Part shown: piece after piece, positions 1-7,353 of the stretch
Numbering within the stretch: the stretch's first letter is position 1
How the letters are laid out: each line of letters begins with the position of its first letter
NCBI GenBank assembly: GCA_029937635.1
Contig: JAPYPM010000033.1
Location: 1 to 13,732 of the forward strand
Length of the DNA: 13,732 nucleotides
Direction of reading: 5' to 3'
Origin: Nitrospinaceae bacterium
GTDB lineage: Bacteria; Nitrospinota; Nitrospinia; Nitrospinales; VA-1
Translations under genes and position numbers: made by a program
The notes under the pieces: generated by a model
The model's database searches: none
Told to the model about the DNA's origin: nothing
Seen by the model: the letters and a program-made list of their open reading frames with translations, nothing else

Positions 1-1312
1 GATTTTGTGCGCTAGAAGGGAATCGCCGCTCAAGCTTGGGATTGGAGACGAATTAAAATTTGTGGGGTCAGATTTTAACGCATACATCGATTTTACGAAA
101 AACGCGGTCATTATAGAAGATAATGAATATGCCATTGTAACAAGGGATTCCTATGTGGTGAAAAGTTTTCTAACTCAGGAAGAAATCGCTAAATCGATCA
201 CGAAAATAGAGTGGGATAGTGAAACAGCAAAAAAAGGCGGCTACCCACACTACATGCTCAAAGAAATTTATGAGCAACCTCAAACTATTAATACTGTTTT
301 GGAGTTGGACTCTAGTTTAATGGGTGAAGTTGTGAACATGATTGATACAAGTGATAGGGCATATTTCGTAGGAGTGGGGACTACATTTTATGTGGCAAAA
401 TTTTCAGAATATCTATTTTCTTCCTTAACGGATCGGTTTATTCCAGCTCTGAGTTCTGATGAATTTGTTTCTTTGGCTAAAGTGGACCGTAAAACCCTTG
501 TACTAACTCTTTCTCAGTCAGGAGAAACCTTTGATACTATCAGTGCTTTAAAATTTGCGAAGTCTAAGAGTGCTAAGACTGCGGCGATTGTTAATGTTAT
601 GGGATCTTCTATTTCTCGATTGGTTGATAAAGTTATTCTTCAAGGTTCAGGTCCTGAAATTTGTGTCATCAGTACGAAGGCAGCATTTGCGCAGATGATT
701 ACCCTGACAATTTTAGCTTTAAAATTGAGCCTTAAAACTAAAAAAATAAAACAAAGAGAATACGACGCGTCTATAAATTCTATCCGTGAGTTACCCAAAG
801 TCATACAGAATATTTTAAATGAGCGATCAGGATTCATTCATCGGATAGCAAACAATTATTCTAAAGTGAAAAACTGGCTTTATCTTGGTAGAGGTATTTA
901 TTATCCAGTTGCGCTCGAGTCGGCTCTTAAAATGAAAGAGGTGGCATATGTGCATGCTGAAGGAATGCCCGGAGGATTTTTAAAACATGGAACTCTAGCT
1001 ATGATTGATCAGGACGTGAATTCCATTGTTTTCATTCCTCCACGTTCAGATAAAAAACTATATGAGTCAACAATGCATAGTGTTGAAGAAATTCGTGCCA
1101 GATCTGGGTTTGTTCTTGGTGTTCACTTTGACGAAGGTAGCAAGAATAAGGATTTATTCAGTGAAGAAATCATTCTTCCTAATGTAAAACCAATTGTTGC
1201 TCCATTTTTACAGCTTGTTATTGGCCAATTATTGGCATACTTTACTGCGATATCACTCAAACGTAATATAGATAAACCACGATCGTTGGCTAAGTCTGTG
1301 ACCGTTGGGTAA
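1..1312 (+). CDS. glmS: Glucosamine-6-phosphate synthase (glutamine-hydrolysing), 5'-truncated by the window edge
   Basis: Makes glucosamine-6-phosphate from fructose-6-phosphate and glutamine, the first step towards UDP-GlcNAc for peptidoglycan and LPS; cytosolic. The reading frame is open to the left edge, so about the first 170-180 residues (glutaminase domain with its N-terminal Cys) lie outside. Counting from base 5, residues 1-55 are the end of the glutaminase domain (ARRESPLKLGIGD), SIS domain 1 spans roughly 105-245 and SIS domain 2 roughly 285-420. Seen: SQSGET at 170-175 and ISTKA for the sugar phosphate. KMKE with Glu312, and LKHG with His328, have the same 16-residue spacing as E. 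coli Glu488/His504. LAKSVTV has its Lys at 430 (E. coli Lys603). Odd points: the usual CGTS is VGTT (124-127), the second-domain block reads HAEGMPGGFLKHGTLAMID, which recalls archaeal-type enzymes (from memory), and the last residue is Gly rather than the usual Glu. Identity is very secure. Confidence 0.95.
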   Translation, partial: ILCARRESPLKLGIGDELKFVGSDFNAYIDFTKNAVIIEDNEYAIVTRDSYVVKSFLTQEEIAKSITKIEWDSETAKKGGYPHYMLKEIYEQPQTINTVLELDSSLMGEVVNMIDTSDRAYFVGVGTTFYVAKFSEYLFSSLTDRFIPALSSDEFVSLAKVDRKTLVLTLSQSGETFDTISALKFAKSKSAKTAAIVNVMGSSISRLVDKVILQGSGPEICVISTKAAFAQMITLTILALKLSLKTKKIKQREYDASINSIRELPKVIQNILNERSGFIHRIANNYSKVKNWLYLGRGIYYPVALESALKMKEVAYVHAEGMPGGFLKHGTLAMIDQDVNSIVFIPPRSDKKLYESTMHSVEEIRARSGFVLGVHFDEGSKNKDLFSEEIILPNVKPIVAPFLQLVIGQLLAYFTAISLKRNIDKPRSLAKSVTVG

Positions 1313-1379
1313 TTCCTTCCAGATAAGCACTAAATTCATTTCTTTTATTATTTGCGATTTTATTAAATTATTGCCAGGT

Positions 1380-1413
1380 CTTTGGTTGATCTGCTAGAGT
1401 TACGCATCTTAAT
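1380..1413 (+). promoter_or_regulatory. Possible thiDN promoter
   Basis: The 126-base gap after glmS contains TTGATC (1386-1391), a 16-base spacer and CTTAAT (1408-1413), about 25 bases before the ATG at 1439. The match to a sigma-70 promoter is moderate, and an AT-rich background gives such matches easily. No clear hairpin terminator for glmS and no TPP-riboswitch core is seen in the same gap. Confidence 0.25.
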
Positions 1414-1438
1414 TTTTCACCCTCATCATTTATATTTT

Positions 1439-2800
1439 ATGAAAACTGCAACTAAAACAGCTTTAACAATAGCTGGGTTTGACCCGAGTGGAGGTGCTGG
1501 ACTCCAAGCCGATTTAAAAACATTCTCGGCATTTGGGGTTAGTGGGAAAACGGTTGTGACTTCGATTACCATACAAAATACTATGGGCGTTGCGGGTGTT
1601 CATGACATTTTACCCGAAGTGGTTGAACAACAATTAAATGCAATATTAATAGATGGGAAACTCGATGCTATTAAAATAGGAATGTTGGGAAACGCATTAA
1701 TAGTCAAATTAGTGGTTCGTTTGTTGCGCCGTTATCGGATTAAAAAAATTATTGTGGATCCTGTAATATATTCCTCTTCAGGAAAATCATTGTTGTCGAC
1801 ATCTGGGGTTCAAATTCTAAAGAAAGAACTTTTGCCCGTTACTTTTTTGTTAACTCCAAATTTAAAAGAAGCTGAGATCCTTTCAGGAATTAAAATAAGG
1901 CAAGCTGCTGACAGAATTCGAGCAGCCCGGGTTCTGATAAAAATGGGTGCTAAAAATATCCTTATTAAAGGGGGACATTTAAAAGGTAAACCACAGGATT
2001 TTTTCTTTAATGGTAGCCGATCTCTTTGTTTGGATGCAGATCGTATTCCTGGAGGTGAGGTTCATGGGACCGGTTGTACTTTTGCATCAGCGATCACGGC
2101 ATGTTTAGCAAACGGTATGGATATTGTTTCATCAGTTAAAGAAGCGAAGGAGTTTATCGGAATTTCAATTATAGGGTCTGTTAACTCTGGGAAAGGTTTA
2201 GCGCAAGTAGAACCTATGACAAGCCTATATAAGAATGCAGAGCGTTATAGTATGTCTCAACGTGTTTTACGAGCTGTCGAAATATTAAAGGACGGTTGTA
2301 TTGGTGGGTTGATTCCAGAGGTTCAATCTAACATTGGTTTTGGACTAGAGAATGCTCTTACAGTAGGCGATGTAATTGGATTTCCTGCTCGCATTGTTAA
2401 GTGTGGGGAAAACATCGTTATCCCTTCGCCTCCATGCTTTGGAGGGTCTCGTCATGTTGCTGATATTGTCTTGACTGTTATGCAATTTGATTCATCCAAA
2501 CGAGCCGTAATGAATATAAAATATAATGCTGATTTGATTAAGGTTTGTAAGAGTTTAAAGTTTAGCCTGGCCTCCTTTGATCGTGCTAAGGAGCCAAAAA
2601 AAATCAGATCATTGGAAGGGTCGTCGTTGGAATGGGGCACTGCTTTTTCTATTCGAAAGTGTGGATTTGTTCCGGATATTATTTATGATAAAGGTGGTAT
2701 GCAGAAAGAGGAAATGATTCGAGTTATTGCAGATGATATAGAAAGCCTTGTAGAAAAAATATTAAAAATCCATCGACGTTACTTGAAAATCTTAACTTGA
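1439..2800 (+). CDS. thiDN: ThiD-ThiN fusion: hydroxymethylpyrimidine (phosphate) kinase / thiamine-phosphate synthase
   Basis: Bifunctional thiamine enzyme of 453 residues. ThiD phosphorylates HMP and HMP-P to HMP-PP, and ThiN is a thiamine-phosphate synthase unrelated to ThiE that joins HMP-PP to thiazole phosphate. The ThiD domain (about 8-260) shows TIAGFDPSGGAGLQADLKTF at its start and the HGTGC motif with the catalytic Cys at 209-213. The ThiN domain (about 272-450) shows LIPEVQSNIGFGLENA, FGGSRHVAD (335-342), the VSFDR-like SFDRAKEP, EGSSLEWG (393-400) and PDIIYDKGGMQKE. The ATG at 1439 is preferred because the ThiD family starts only a few residues before TIAG. A TTG at 1382 in the same frame would add 19 unlike residues. 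Neither start has a good Shine-Dalgarno sequence. The gene follows glmS on the same strand after 126 bases and ends 4 bases from the convergent ppiD stop. Such fusions are best known in archaea and some bacteria. Confidence 0.93.
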   Translation: MKTATKTALTIAGFDPSGGAGLQADLKTFSAFGVSGKTVVTSITIQNTMGVAGVHDILPEVVEQQLNAILIDGKLDAIKIGMLGNALIVKLVVRLLRRYRIKKIIVDPVIYSSSGKSLLSTSGVQILKKELLPVTFLLTPNLKEAEILSGIKIRQAADRIRAARVLIKMGAKNILIKGGHLKGKPQDFFFNGSRSLCLDADRIPGGEVHGTGCTFASAITACLANGMDIVSSVKEAKEFIGISIIGSVNSGKGLAQVEPMTSLYKNAERYSMSQRVLRAVEILKDGCIGGLIPEVQSNIGFGLENALTVGDVIGFPARIVKCGENIVIPSPPCFGGSRHVADIVLTVMQFDSSKRAVMNIKYNADLIKVCKSLKFSLASFDRAKEPKKIRSLEGSSLEWGTAFSIRKCGFVPDIIYDKGGMQKEEMIRVIADDIESLVEKILKIHRRYLKILT

Positions 2801-2804
2801 AAAA

Positions 2805-4727
2805 TTAAATTTGTGATTTGTCTATCAGAATTTCAGAGCTTTCTTTGAGATTATCCATCCACTCCTGAAAAACAGAATTCCCTTTTTCAAGCTTGATTTT
2901 TTTTCTTAAGTCCTTTAAATCTTTAGCCTCAGGAATATCCGCTTTTTGTCGATCTTGCAGGCGAATCAGATAGTAGTTGTCTCGCACAAAAGCCCACCCG
3001 GATTTCCCTTTGTCTAGTTCAAATGCTTTGTTTTTTACCTTTTTAAGATTTCCAATTCCTGGAATAGAGTCGGATCGGCTGAAAAACGGAGTATGCTTTA
3101 GGTCTAGCCCAAGTTCGTTGGCCGTTGATTCAAAATCAATAGTTCCATTAGAAATTTTCCCAGCAAATGACTCAGATTTTGTTGTGGAAAAGGTATAATC
3201 TTTTTTCTCTTGAGTTTTTTCTTGAGCTAACTTTGCAACATCTTTAAGTTCTGGGATATAGGATTTTTCCCGGGATATTACTTTCATAACGAAAGCAGAC
3301 TCTAATGAGATTACTGGTTCCCCAACTTTTTTATCTTCCAGCAAAAACGCCTGATTGAAGAAAACAGGATTACTCCCAATGTCAGGAACGATGTGATTTT
3401 CTTTAGAGATATATGAGGTGGTTTGCACAGTCATTTTTTTTTCTAGGGCCGCACTCACCAAATCATGGTTTTCCTTTGCCGAAAGATGAAGGTGTTTAAT
3501 TTCCCGCTTCATTTTTTGGCGAGTTTTATTTTCTAAAAGTTTTTTTGTTATTTCTTCTTTAACTTCTTCTAGTGGCTTGATTCTTTCAGGTGTTACTTCG
3601 TCAAGTCGAATAATATGGAACCCGAAGGAGGTTTTTATCGGTTCGCTGGTTTCTTTTGAGTTTAGCTTTTTTAAGGCATTTTCAAACTCCGTTACCATCA
3701 TTCCTTCAGGAAATTCGCCTAGGCTTCCTCCATTTTTTCCAGAAACAAGATCGTCAGAATGTTTTTTAGCTAATTCTTTGAAGCTTACTCCACTACGTAT
3801 TTTTTTTAAAATATCATCCGCTTTACTTTTTGCCTGTTCTTCTGATTTTTTTATGGACTCTTCGGATTCATTATCTTTTGTTTCAAGCTTAAAGAGGATA
3901 TGAGCAGCTTTATACATTTTTTGAACTCTGAAATTAGCTATTTTCATTTTATAAAAATCCTCGATGTCTTCATTTTGGATTTCTACCTGATTTTCATAAT
4001 CCTTGGGAGTAGTTTTTACATATTGGATCTTAATTTTTTCCGGAACCTCAAAACGCTCTTTATTTTTTTCGTAAAAAGATTTTATTTCTTCAGGGCTAAC
4101 TTTTTCTTCAGACTTAAAGTGGTTAAGGGGAAGGACCATATAATCTAACTTAACTTTTTCATTGGCAATCAAAAATGCTTCATTGAGTTCGTTGGGTGAA
4201 ACCTTGACATTAAATTTGATGAGATTTCTAATTTTCTCAAGAAGAAGTGCTTCACGCTGAGTCTCTTCAAATTCGAGAGGAGTCACACGTTTAAATTTGA
4301 GATAATTTTGGTAGATTTCATTGTTAAAAGTTTTATTTTTTTTAAAAGCAGTAATCGAGTTTATTTGATTAATGACTTCTGCGTCGCTGACTTGAATGTT
4401 TAGTTTTTCAGCCTTATGAAGAAGAATTTTTTTTTCGATTAAAACGTTTAGCGCCTGTTTTTTTAAGTCAAGTTTTTGTATAAGCTCTTCTGAAAACTGA
4501 CTCTGAAACTGCTCCCTATAAAAATTTACAAGATTATTGAATGTGCGTTCATATTCTGCTTTACTAATATTAGAACCATCGACAGTTGCCACTACTCCGC
4601 CGGAGGAGTTTGTTGCCCCACCCATTCCCCATGAATAGAAAATTGTTCCTATAAAGGCGAAAACAATCATCCAAAGAATGGACTTAACTAACCATGAGTC
4701 GGAGTGTTCTCTAATAAGACTAAGCAC
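2805..4727 (-). CDS. ppiD: PpiD-like membrane-anchored peptidyl-prolyl isomerase / periplasmic folding chaperone
   Basis: A 640-residue SurA/PpiD-family protein, close to the usual PpiD length (about 620). The N-terminus is PpiD-like: a short positive-to-hydrophobic start (SWLVKSILWMIVFAFIGTIF) giving one membrane anchor at about 12-34 with the remainder in the periplasm. The SurA_N-type chaperone region (about 45-200, starting VVATVDGSNISKAEYER) is followed by a parvulin domain at about 271-378 (AAHILFK, FKELAKKHSDD, GGSLGEF, SEPIKTSFGFHIIRLDEV). A second, degenerate rotamase-like or C-terminal chaperone region extends to the end. In E. coli PpiD sits near the Sec translocon and helps exported proteins emerge; the same job is inferred here. 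Start is GTG, supported by a GGAG about 8 bases upstream on the minus strand. It is transcribed divergently from mreB. SurA-like or PrsA-like naming is possible, but the N-terminal anchor favours PpiD. Confidence 0.88.
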   Translation of the reverse strand: MLSLIREHSDSWLVKSILWMIVFAFIGTIFYSWGMGGATNSSGGVVATVDGSNISKAEYERTFNNLVNFYREQFQSQFSEELIQKLDLKKQALNVLIEKKILLHKAEKLNIQVSDAEVINQINSITAFKKNKTFNNEIYQNYLKFKRVTPLEFEETQREALLLEKIRNLIKFNVKVSPNELNEAFLIANEKVKLDYMVLPLNHFKSEEKVSPEEIKSFYEKNKERFEVPEKIKIQYVKTTPKDYENQVEIQNEDIEDFYKMKIANFRVQKMYKAAHILFKLETKDNESEESIKKSEEQAKSKADDILKKIRSGVSFKELAKKHSDDLVSGKNGGSLGEFPEGMMVTEFENALKKLNSKETSEPIKTSFGFHIIRLDEVTPERIKPLEEVKEEITKKLLENKTRQKMKREIKHLHLSAKENHDLVSAALEKKMTVQTTSYISKENHIVPDIGSNPVFFNQAFLLEDKKVGEPVISLESAFVMKVISREKSYIPELKDVAKLAQEKTQEKKDYTFSTTKSESFAGKISNGTIDFESTANELGLDLKHTPFFSRSDSIPGIGNLKKVKNKAFELDKGKSGWAFVRDNYYLIRLQDRQKADIPEAKDLKDLRKKIKLEKGNSVFQEWMDNLKESSEILIDKSQI

Positions 4728-4777
4728 AAGTAATTCTCCGGAATAAATTTGTTTAATTAATAAAAATTTAGCTAATT

Positions 4778-4806
4778 ATTTTATAGAACCTTCCCTTTTT
4801 TCGCAA
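4778..4806 (-). promoter_or_regulatory. Possible ppiD promoter
   Basis: On the minus strand, TTGCGA (4806-4801) is followed after 17 bases by TAAAAT (4783-4778); a TATAAA overlaps it with a 15-base spacer. The placement gives a 5' leader of about 45 bases ahead of the GTG start. Resemblance to sigma-70 sites is fair, but the region is very AT-rich. Confidence 0.35.
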
Positions 4807-4904
4807 CCGTTTTGATTTTATACAGCATTCGATATTTTAGGTAGATTGTTTTAGTTTGAAATGAAAGACTCATTTTCTCCCACAACCCTTTATTTTTATT
4901 TGCC

Positions 4905-4935
4905 TTGCATTTATTAATACCCCTTGTTATATAAT
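4905..4935 (+). promoter_or_regulatory. Probable mreBCD-mrdA operon promoter
   Basis: TTGCAT (4905-4910) lies upstream of a perfect TATAAT (4930-4935) with a 19-base spacer. Read alternatively, an extended -10 TGT-TATATA (4925-4933) gives a 17-base spacer. Transcription would start near 4942, leaving a leader of about 50 bases before the mreB start. It is the best sigma-70-like match in the window, and it sits where an operon promoter is expected because mreC, mreD and mrdA have no intergenic room for their own. Confidence 0.55.
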
Positions 4936-4980
4936 GCTTGGTCATTGCGATTTTGCTCTGCTAGGTATTTAAATACACAG

Positions 4981-4996
4981 TAAGGAGGACGACTTG
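4981..4996 (+). promoter_or_regulatory. Strong Shine-Dalgarno deciding the TTG start of mreB
   Basis: TAAGGAGG (4981-4988) is nearly full complementarity to the 16S anti-SD. It is followed by 5 bases and a TTG at 4994, which opens the MreB frame exactly at the family's N-terminus (FWKFFSNDLAVDLGT). This fixes the start even though the codon is non-standard. Confidence 0.85.
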
Positions 4997-6007
4997 TTCT
5001 GGAAATTTTTTTCGAATGATTTAGCTGTAGACTTAGGGACAGCGAATACTCTTATATTTGTTGAAGATAAGGGGATAGTTTTGCGTGAACCGTCGGTGGT
5101 CGCAATTAACACCCAAACAAATGAAGTACAGGCTGTTGGAACTGACGCCAAAGAGATGCTTGGTCGTGCTCCTGGTAATATTGAGGCTATTCGTCCGATG
5201 AAAGATGGCGTTATCGCTCACTTTGAAGTGACTGAAAAAATGATTCGTCATTTTATTAAAAAAGTTCATAACAATCGTACAACTTTGGTTCGCCCAAGGG
5301 TTGTAATTGCTGTTCCATCTGGTATTACTCAAGTAGAAAGCAGGGCTGTGCGCGATTCCGCTTTGTCAGCTGGAGCCCGGGAGGTGTTTCTAATAGAGGA
5401 ACCTATGGCCGCTGCTATTGGTGTCGGTCTTCCTGTTGAGGAACCTTCGGGAAATTTGATTGTTGATATTGGGGGGGGGACTACGGAAGTTGCAGTTATT
5501 TCGATGTCGGGTGTTGTCTTTAGTAAATCAGTTCGTGTAGCAGGTGATGAAATGAATGAAGCTATTATAAACTATATTAAGAAGAAGTATAATCTTCTGA
5601 TAGGCGAGCGTACTTCTGAACAAATAAAAATTGAAATTGGTTCAGCTTATCCATTGGAAAACCCCTTGACGATAGAAGTTAAAGGGCGTGATCTTGTCGC
5701 AGGTATTCCTAAAACTCTGATAGTTTCTGATGAAGAAATTCGTGAAGCTCTAGCCGAAACATTCAGTACTATTGTTGAAGCTGTGAAAATTGCTTTAGAG
5801 AGAACCCCACCCGAACTAGCTGCAGATATTGTTGACAAAGGGATCGTGGTCGCAGGGGGTGGGTCCCTCGTCAAAGGTTTGGATTTGCTCCTGCGAGAAG
5901 CTACAGGTCTGCCAATTAGTTTGGCAGAGGACGCGTTGTCAGCAGTAGCCCTAGGGTCTGGAAAAGTTCTTAGCGACCCAAAGCTCTTAAAAAAAGTTTC
6001 TATTTAA
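4994..6007 (+). CDS. mreB: Rod-shape-determining actin homologue MreB
   Basis: Bacterial actin of 337 residues, normal for the family. It polymerises on ATP along the inner membrane and steers the elongasome (MreC, MreD, RodA, PBP2). Visible are a short amphipathic start (FWKFF) suited to membrane contact, phosphate-1 loop DLGTANT (13-19), the conserved VVIAVPSGITQVESRAVRDSA block, EEPMAAAIGVGLPV, phosphate-2 loop DIGGGTTEVAVIS (158 onwards), the KGRDLVAGIPK segment and an adenosine-type motif VVAGGGSLVKGLD near the C-terminus. The start is TTG, fixed by a strong AAGGAGG. It is the first gene of a compact mreB-mreC-mreD-mrdA unit and leaves 3 bases before mreC. The three Gly codons of DIGGG are GGG GGG GGG, a nine-G run at 5471-5479. 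Identity is certain. Confidence 0.98.
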   Translation: MFWKFFSNDLAVDLGTANTLIFVEDKGIVLREPSVVAINTQTNEVQAVGTDAKEMLGRAPGNIEAIRPMKDGVIAHFEVTEKMIRHFIKKVHNNRTTLVRPRVVIAVPSGITQVESRAVRDSALSAGAREVFLIEEPMAAAIGVGLPVEEPSGNLIVDIGGGTTEVAVISMSGVVFSKSVRVAGDEMNEAIINYIKKKYNLLIGERTSEQIKIEIGSAYPLENPLTIEVKGRDLVAGIPKTLIVSDEEIREALAETFSTIVEAVKIALERTPPELAADIVDKGIVVAGGGSLVKGLDLLLREATGLPISLAEDALSAVALGSGKVLSDPKLLKKVSI

Positions 6008-6010
6008 ATT

Positions 6011-6841
6011 GTGCCTAACAGGCGACCTCAGCGCAAAAACTTCATCGGTTTTCTTGCCAGTATACTGATTTTTTCGTTGGTCCTCATGACTATCAATGTT
6101 CGTTATGAAAAGAGTAACCTATTTTTTGAGTCAATAGTCGTTTGGCTTTTTTCTCCGATCCAAAATCTTTTAACAAGTGCAACTAGTTCTATTTCCGATG
6201 TTTTTGACCATTATATTTTCTTAGTCCAAGCATCAAAGGAGAACGACCGGCTTCTTCTTGAAATAAATCTTTTGTCAAAGAAAAACAATGAATTACTGGA
6301 AAGAAATAAACTTTTAGAAAGAACTGATAACCTGATTGAGTTTTTAGATGAAGATGAAAGACCTTTTGTTATAGCTAAGGTTATAGGTTACGACGCAACC
6401 CAATGGTCCAAGGTGATTTTTATAAATAGAGGAACAGACCATGAAGTACAAAAAAATTCTTCAGTAATGACTAATGCAGGGGTCATTGGACACGTTATAC
6501 ACTCATCTCCTAATTCATCGAAAGTATTATTAATTACTGATAGTCGTAGCGCGGTTGATTCGTTATTTCAAGAAACACGCGAATCTGGAATAACAGTTGG
6601 AACAGGCGAAAATATATGTGAAATGAAATTTGTTCCTATTTCGGCGAAGGTAAATTTGGGAGATAAGGTGATTTCTTCGGGGCTAGGTGGGGTATTTCCA
6701 AAAGGTCTAGTAGTCGGGACAGTTGTGGATATCGTTAAAAAAAGCCAAGAGTTGTTTCAGGATATCATGGTTGCCCCCAGCGCAGATTTATCTAATATTG
6801 AAGAAGTTATTGTTCTTCTTTCTAATCAGGTGGAGGGATGA
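6011..6841 (+). CDS. mreC: Rod-shape-determining protein MreC
   Basis: Bitopic inner-membrane scaffold of 276 residues that links cytoplasmic MreB to the periplasmic PBP2 and activates it. Residues 1-10 are basic (PNRRPQRK), 11-30 form one membrane span (FIGFLASILIFSLVLMTINV), about 74-108 is a coiled coil rich in Leu, Asn and Glu, and from about 118 follows the two-lobed beta domain (FVIAKVIGYDATQWSKVIFINRG, VMTNAGVIGHVI, SSKVLLITD, DKVISSGLGGVFPKGLVVGTV), all typical. Length is within the usual 270-370 range. The start is GTG, three bases after the mreB stop, with no clear Shine-Dalgarno sequence, so translational coupling to mreB is likely. The stop overlaps the mreD start as ATGA. Confidence 0.96.
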   Translation: MPNRRPQRKNFIGFLASILIFSLVLMTINVRYEKSNLFFESIVVWLFSPIQNLLTSATSSISDVFDHYIFLVQASKENDRLLLEINLLSKKNNELLERNKLLERTDNLIEFLDEDERPFVIAKVIGYDATQWSKVIFINRGTDHEVQKNSSVMTNAGVIGHVIHSSPNSSKVLLITDSRSAVDSLFQETRESGITVGTGENICEMKFVPISAKVNLGDKVISSGLGGVFPKGLVVGTVVDIVKKSQELFQDIMVAPSADLSNIEEVIVLLSNQVEG

Positions 6842-7353
6842 TCCATCTAATTTTTGTAACCCCTTTGGTTTTATTACTTTCCATACAAACAACATTTCTT
6901 CGGATTTTTTTTCCAGAAAATGTTGCCCCCGACCTGATCCTAATAGTTGCGGTATATTTCGGGATTCATTTAAAAAAAAATAACGGTATCTTATTGGCTG
7001 CTTTAATTGGTTTTTTTCAAGATTGTCTTTCAGGGGGGGTGCTGGGAGTTAATTTTTTATCTAAAGGGTTAGCCGGGTTATTTTTTTGTGTCATTAAAGA
7101 TAAAATTATTGTGGAAGGTATTATGCCGATTGGTCTTTTTATGTTTGCTGCTTCTTTGGTGGACGGTATGATTTATTTTCTGTCTATGACGAGCTTACTG
7201 AAAGGTAGTATCGAAGGAGATTTTATTTTCTCTTCTTTAATTATTTTTGGAATTTTCAATGCAGTGGTAGCACCTTTTCTGTTTTATATTTTTGATAAGG
7301 GAATGCAATGGTTGCATCGTAAATTCCCATCGCAGCTTTTGGAATCGATATGA
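6838..7353 (+). CDS. mreD: Rod-shape-determining protein MreD
   Basis: Small polytopic inner-membrane partner of MreC, 171 residues, normal length. Nearly the whole chain is hydrophobic, with about five membrane spans. The first covers LIFVTPLVLLLSIQTTFL; the next contains DLILIVAVYFGI, where the Pro-Asp-Leu before it is a common MreD feature. The LLAALIGFFQDCLSGGVLGVNFLSKGLAGL block is the best-conserved family signature, with its Asp and Gly. Similarity in this family is low, so the call also rests on position between mreC and mrdA. It overlaps mreC by four bases and mrdA by four bases (ATGA at both ends). The ribosome-binding stretch GGTGGAGGG abuts the ATG, which suggests coupled translation. 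Confidence 0.93.
   Translation: MIHLIFVTPLVLLLSIQTTFLRIFFPENVAPDLILIVAVYFGIHLKKNNGILLAALIGFFQDCLSGGVLGVNFLSKGLAGLFFCVIKDKIIVEGIMPIGLFMFAASLVDGMIYFLSMTSLLKGSIEGDFIFSSLIIFGIFNAVVAPFLFYIFDKGMQWLHRKFPSQLLESI

Larger units (their letters stand above)
4728..4993. other. Divergent intergenic region between ppiD and mreB
   Basis: This is the longest gene-free stretch of the window, 266 AT-rich bases. It has no ORF with coding character and no convincing structured RNA. It holds back-to-back promoter candidates for ppiD (minus strand) and mreB (plus strand), listed separately, with roughly 100 bases between them in which no operator-like palindrome stands out. Confidence 0.7.

Noticed and set aside
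1313..1438. TPP riboswitch in front of the thiamine gene
   Set aside because: The gap lacks the CTGAGA core and the paired conserved block; only a loose GCCAGG-like stretch is present.
1382..1438. Upstream TTG start for thiDN adding 19 residues
   Set aside because: The extra residues do not resemble ThiD, which begins just before TIAGFDPSGG, and no good Shine-Dalgarno sequence supports the TTG.
3577..4148. Plus-strand open frames opposite ppiD
   Set aside because: They are antisense shadows of ppiD, rich in Phe and Ser from the complement of Lys/Glu codons, with no ribosome-binding site or family resemblance.
5033..5332. Minus-strand open frames opposite mreB
   Set aside because: Shadows of a highly conserved gene; no independent coding signal.
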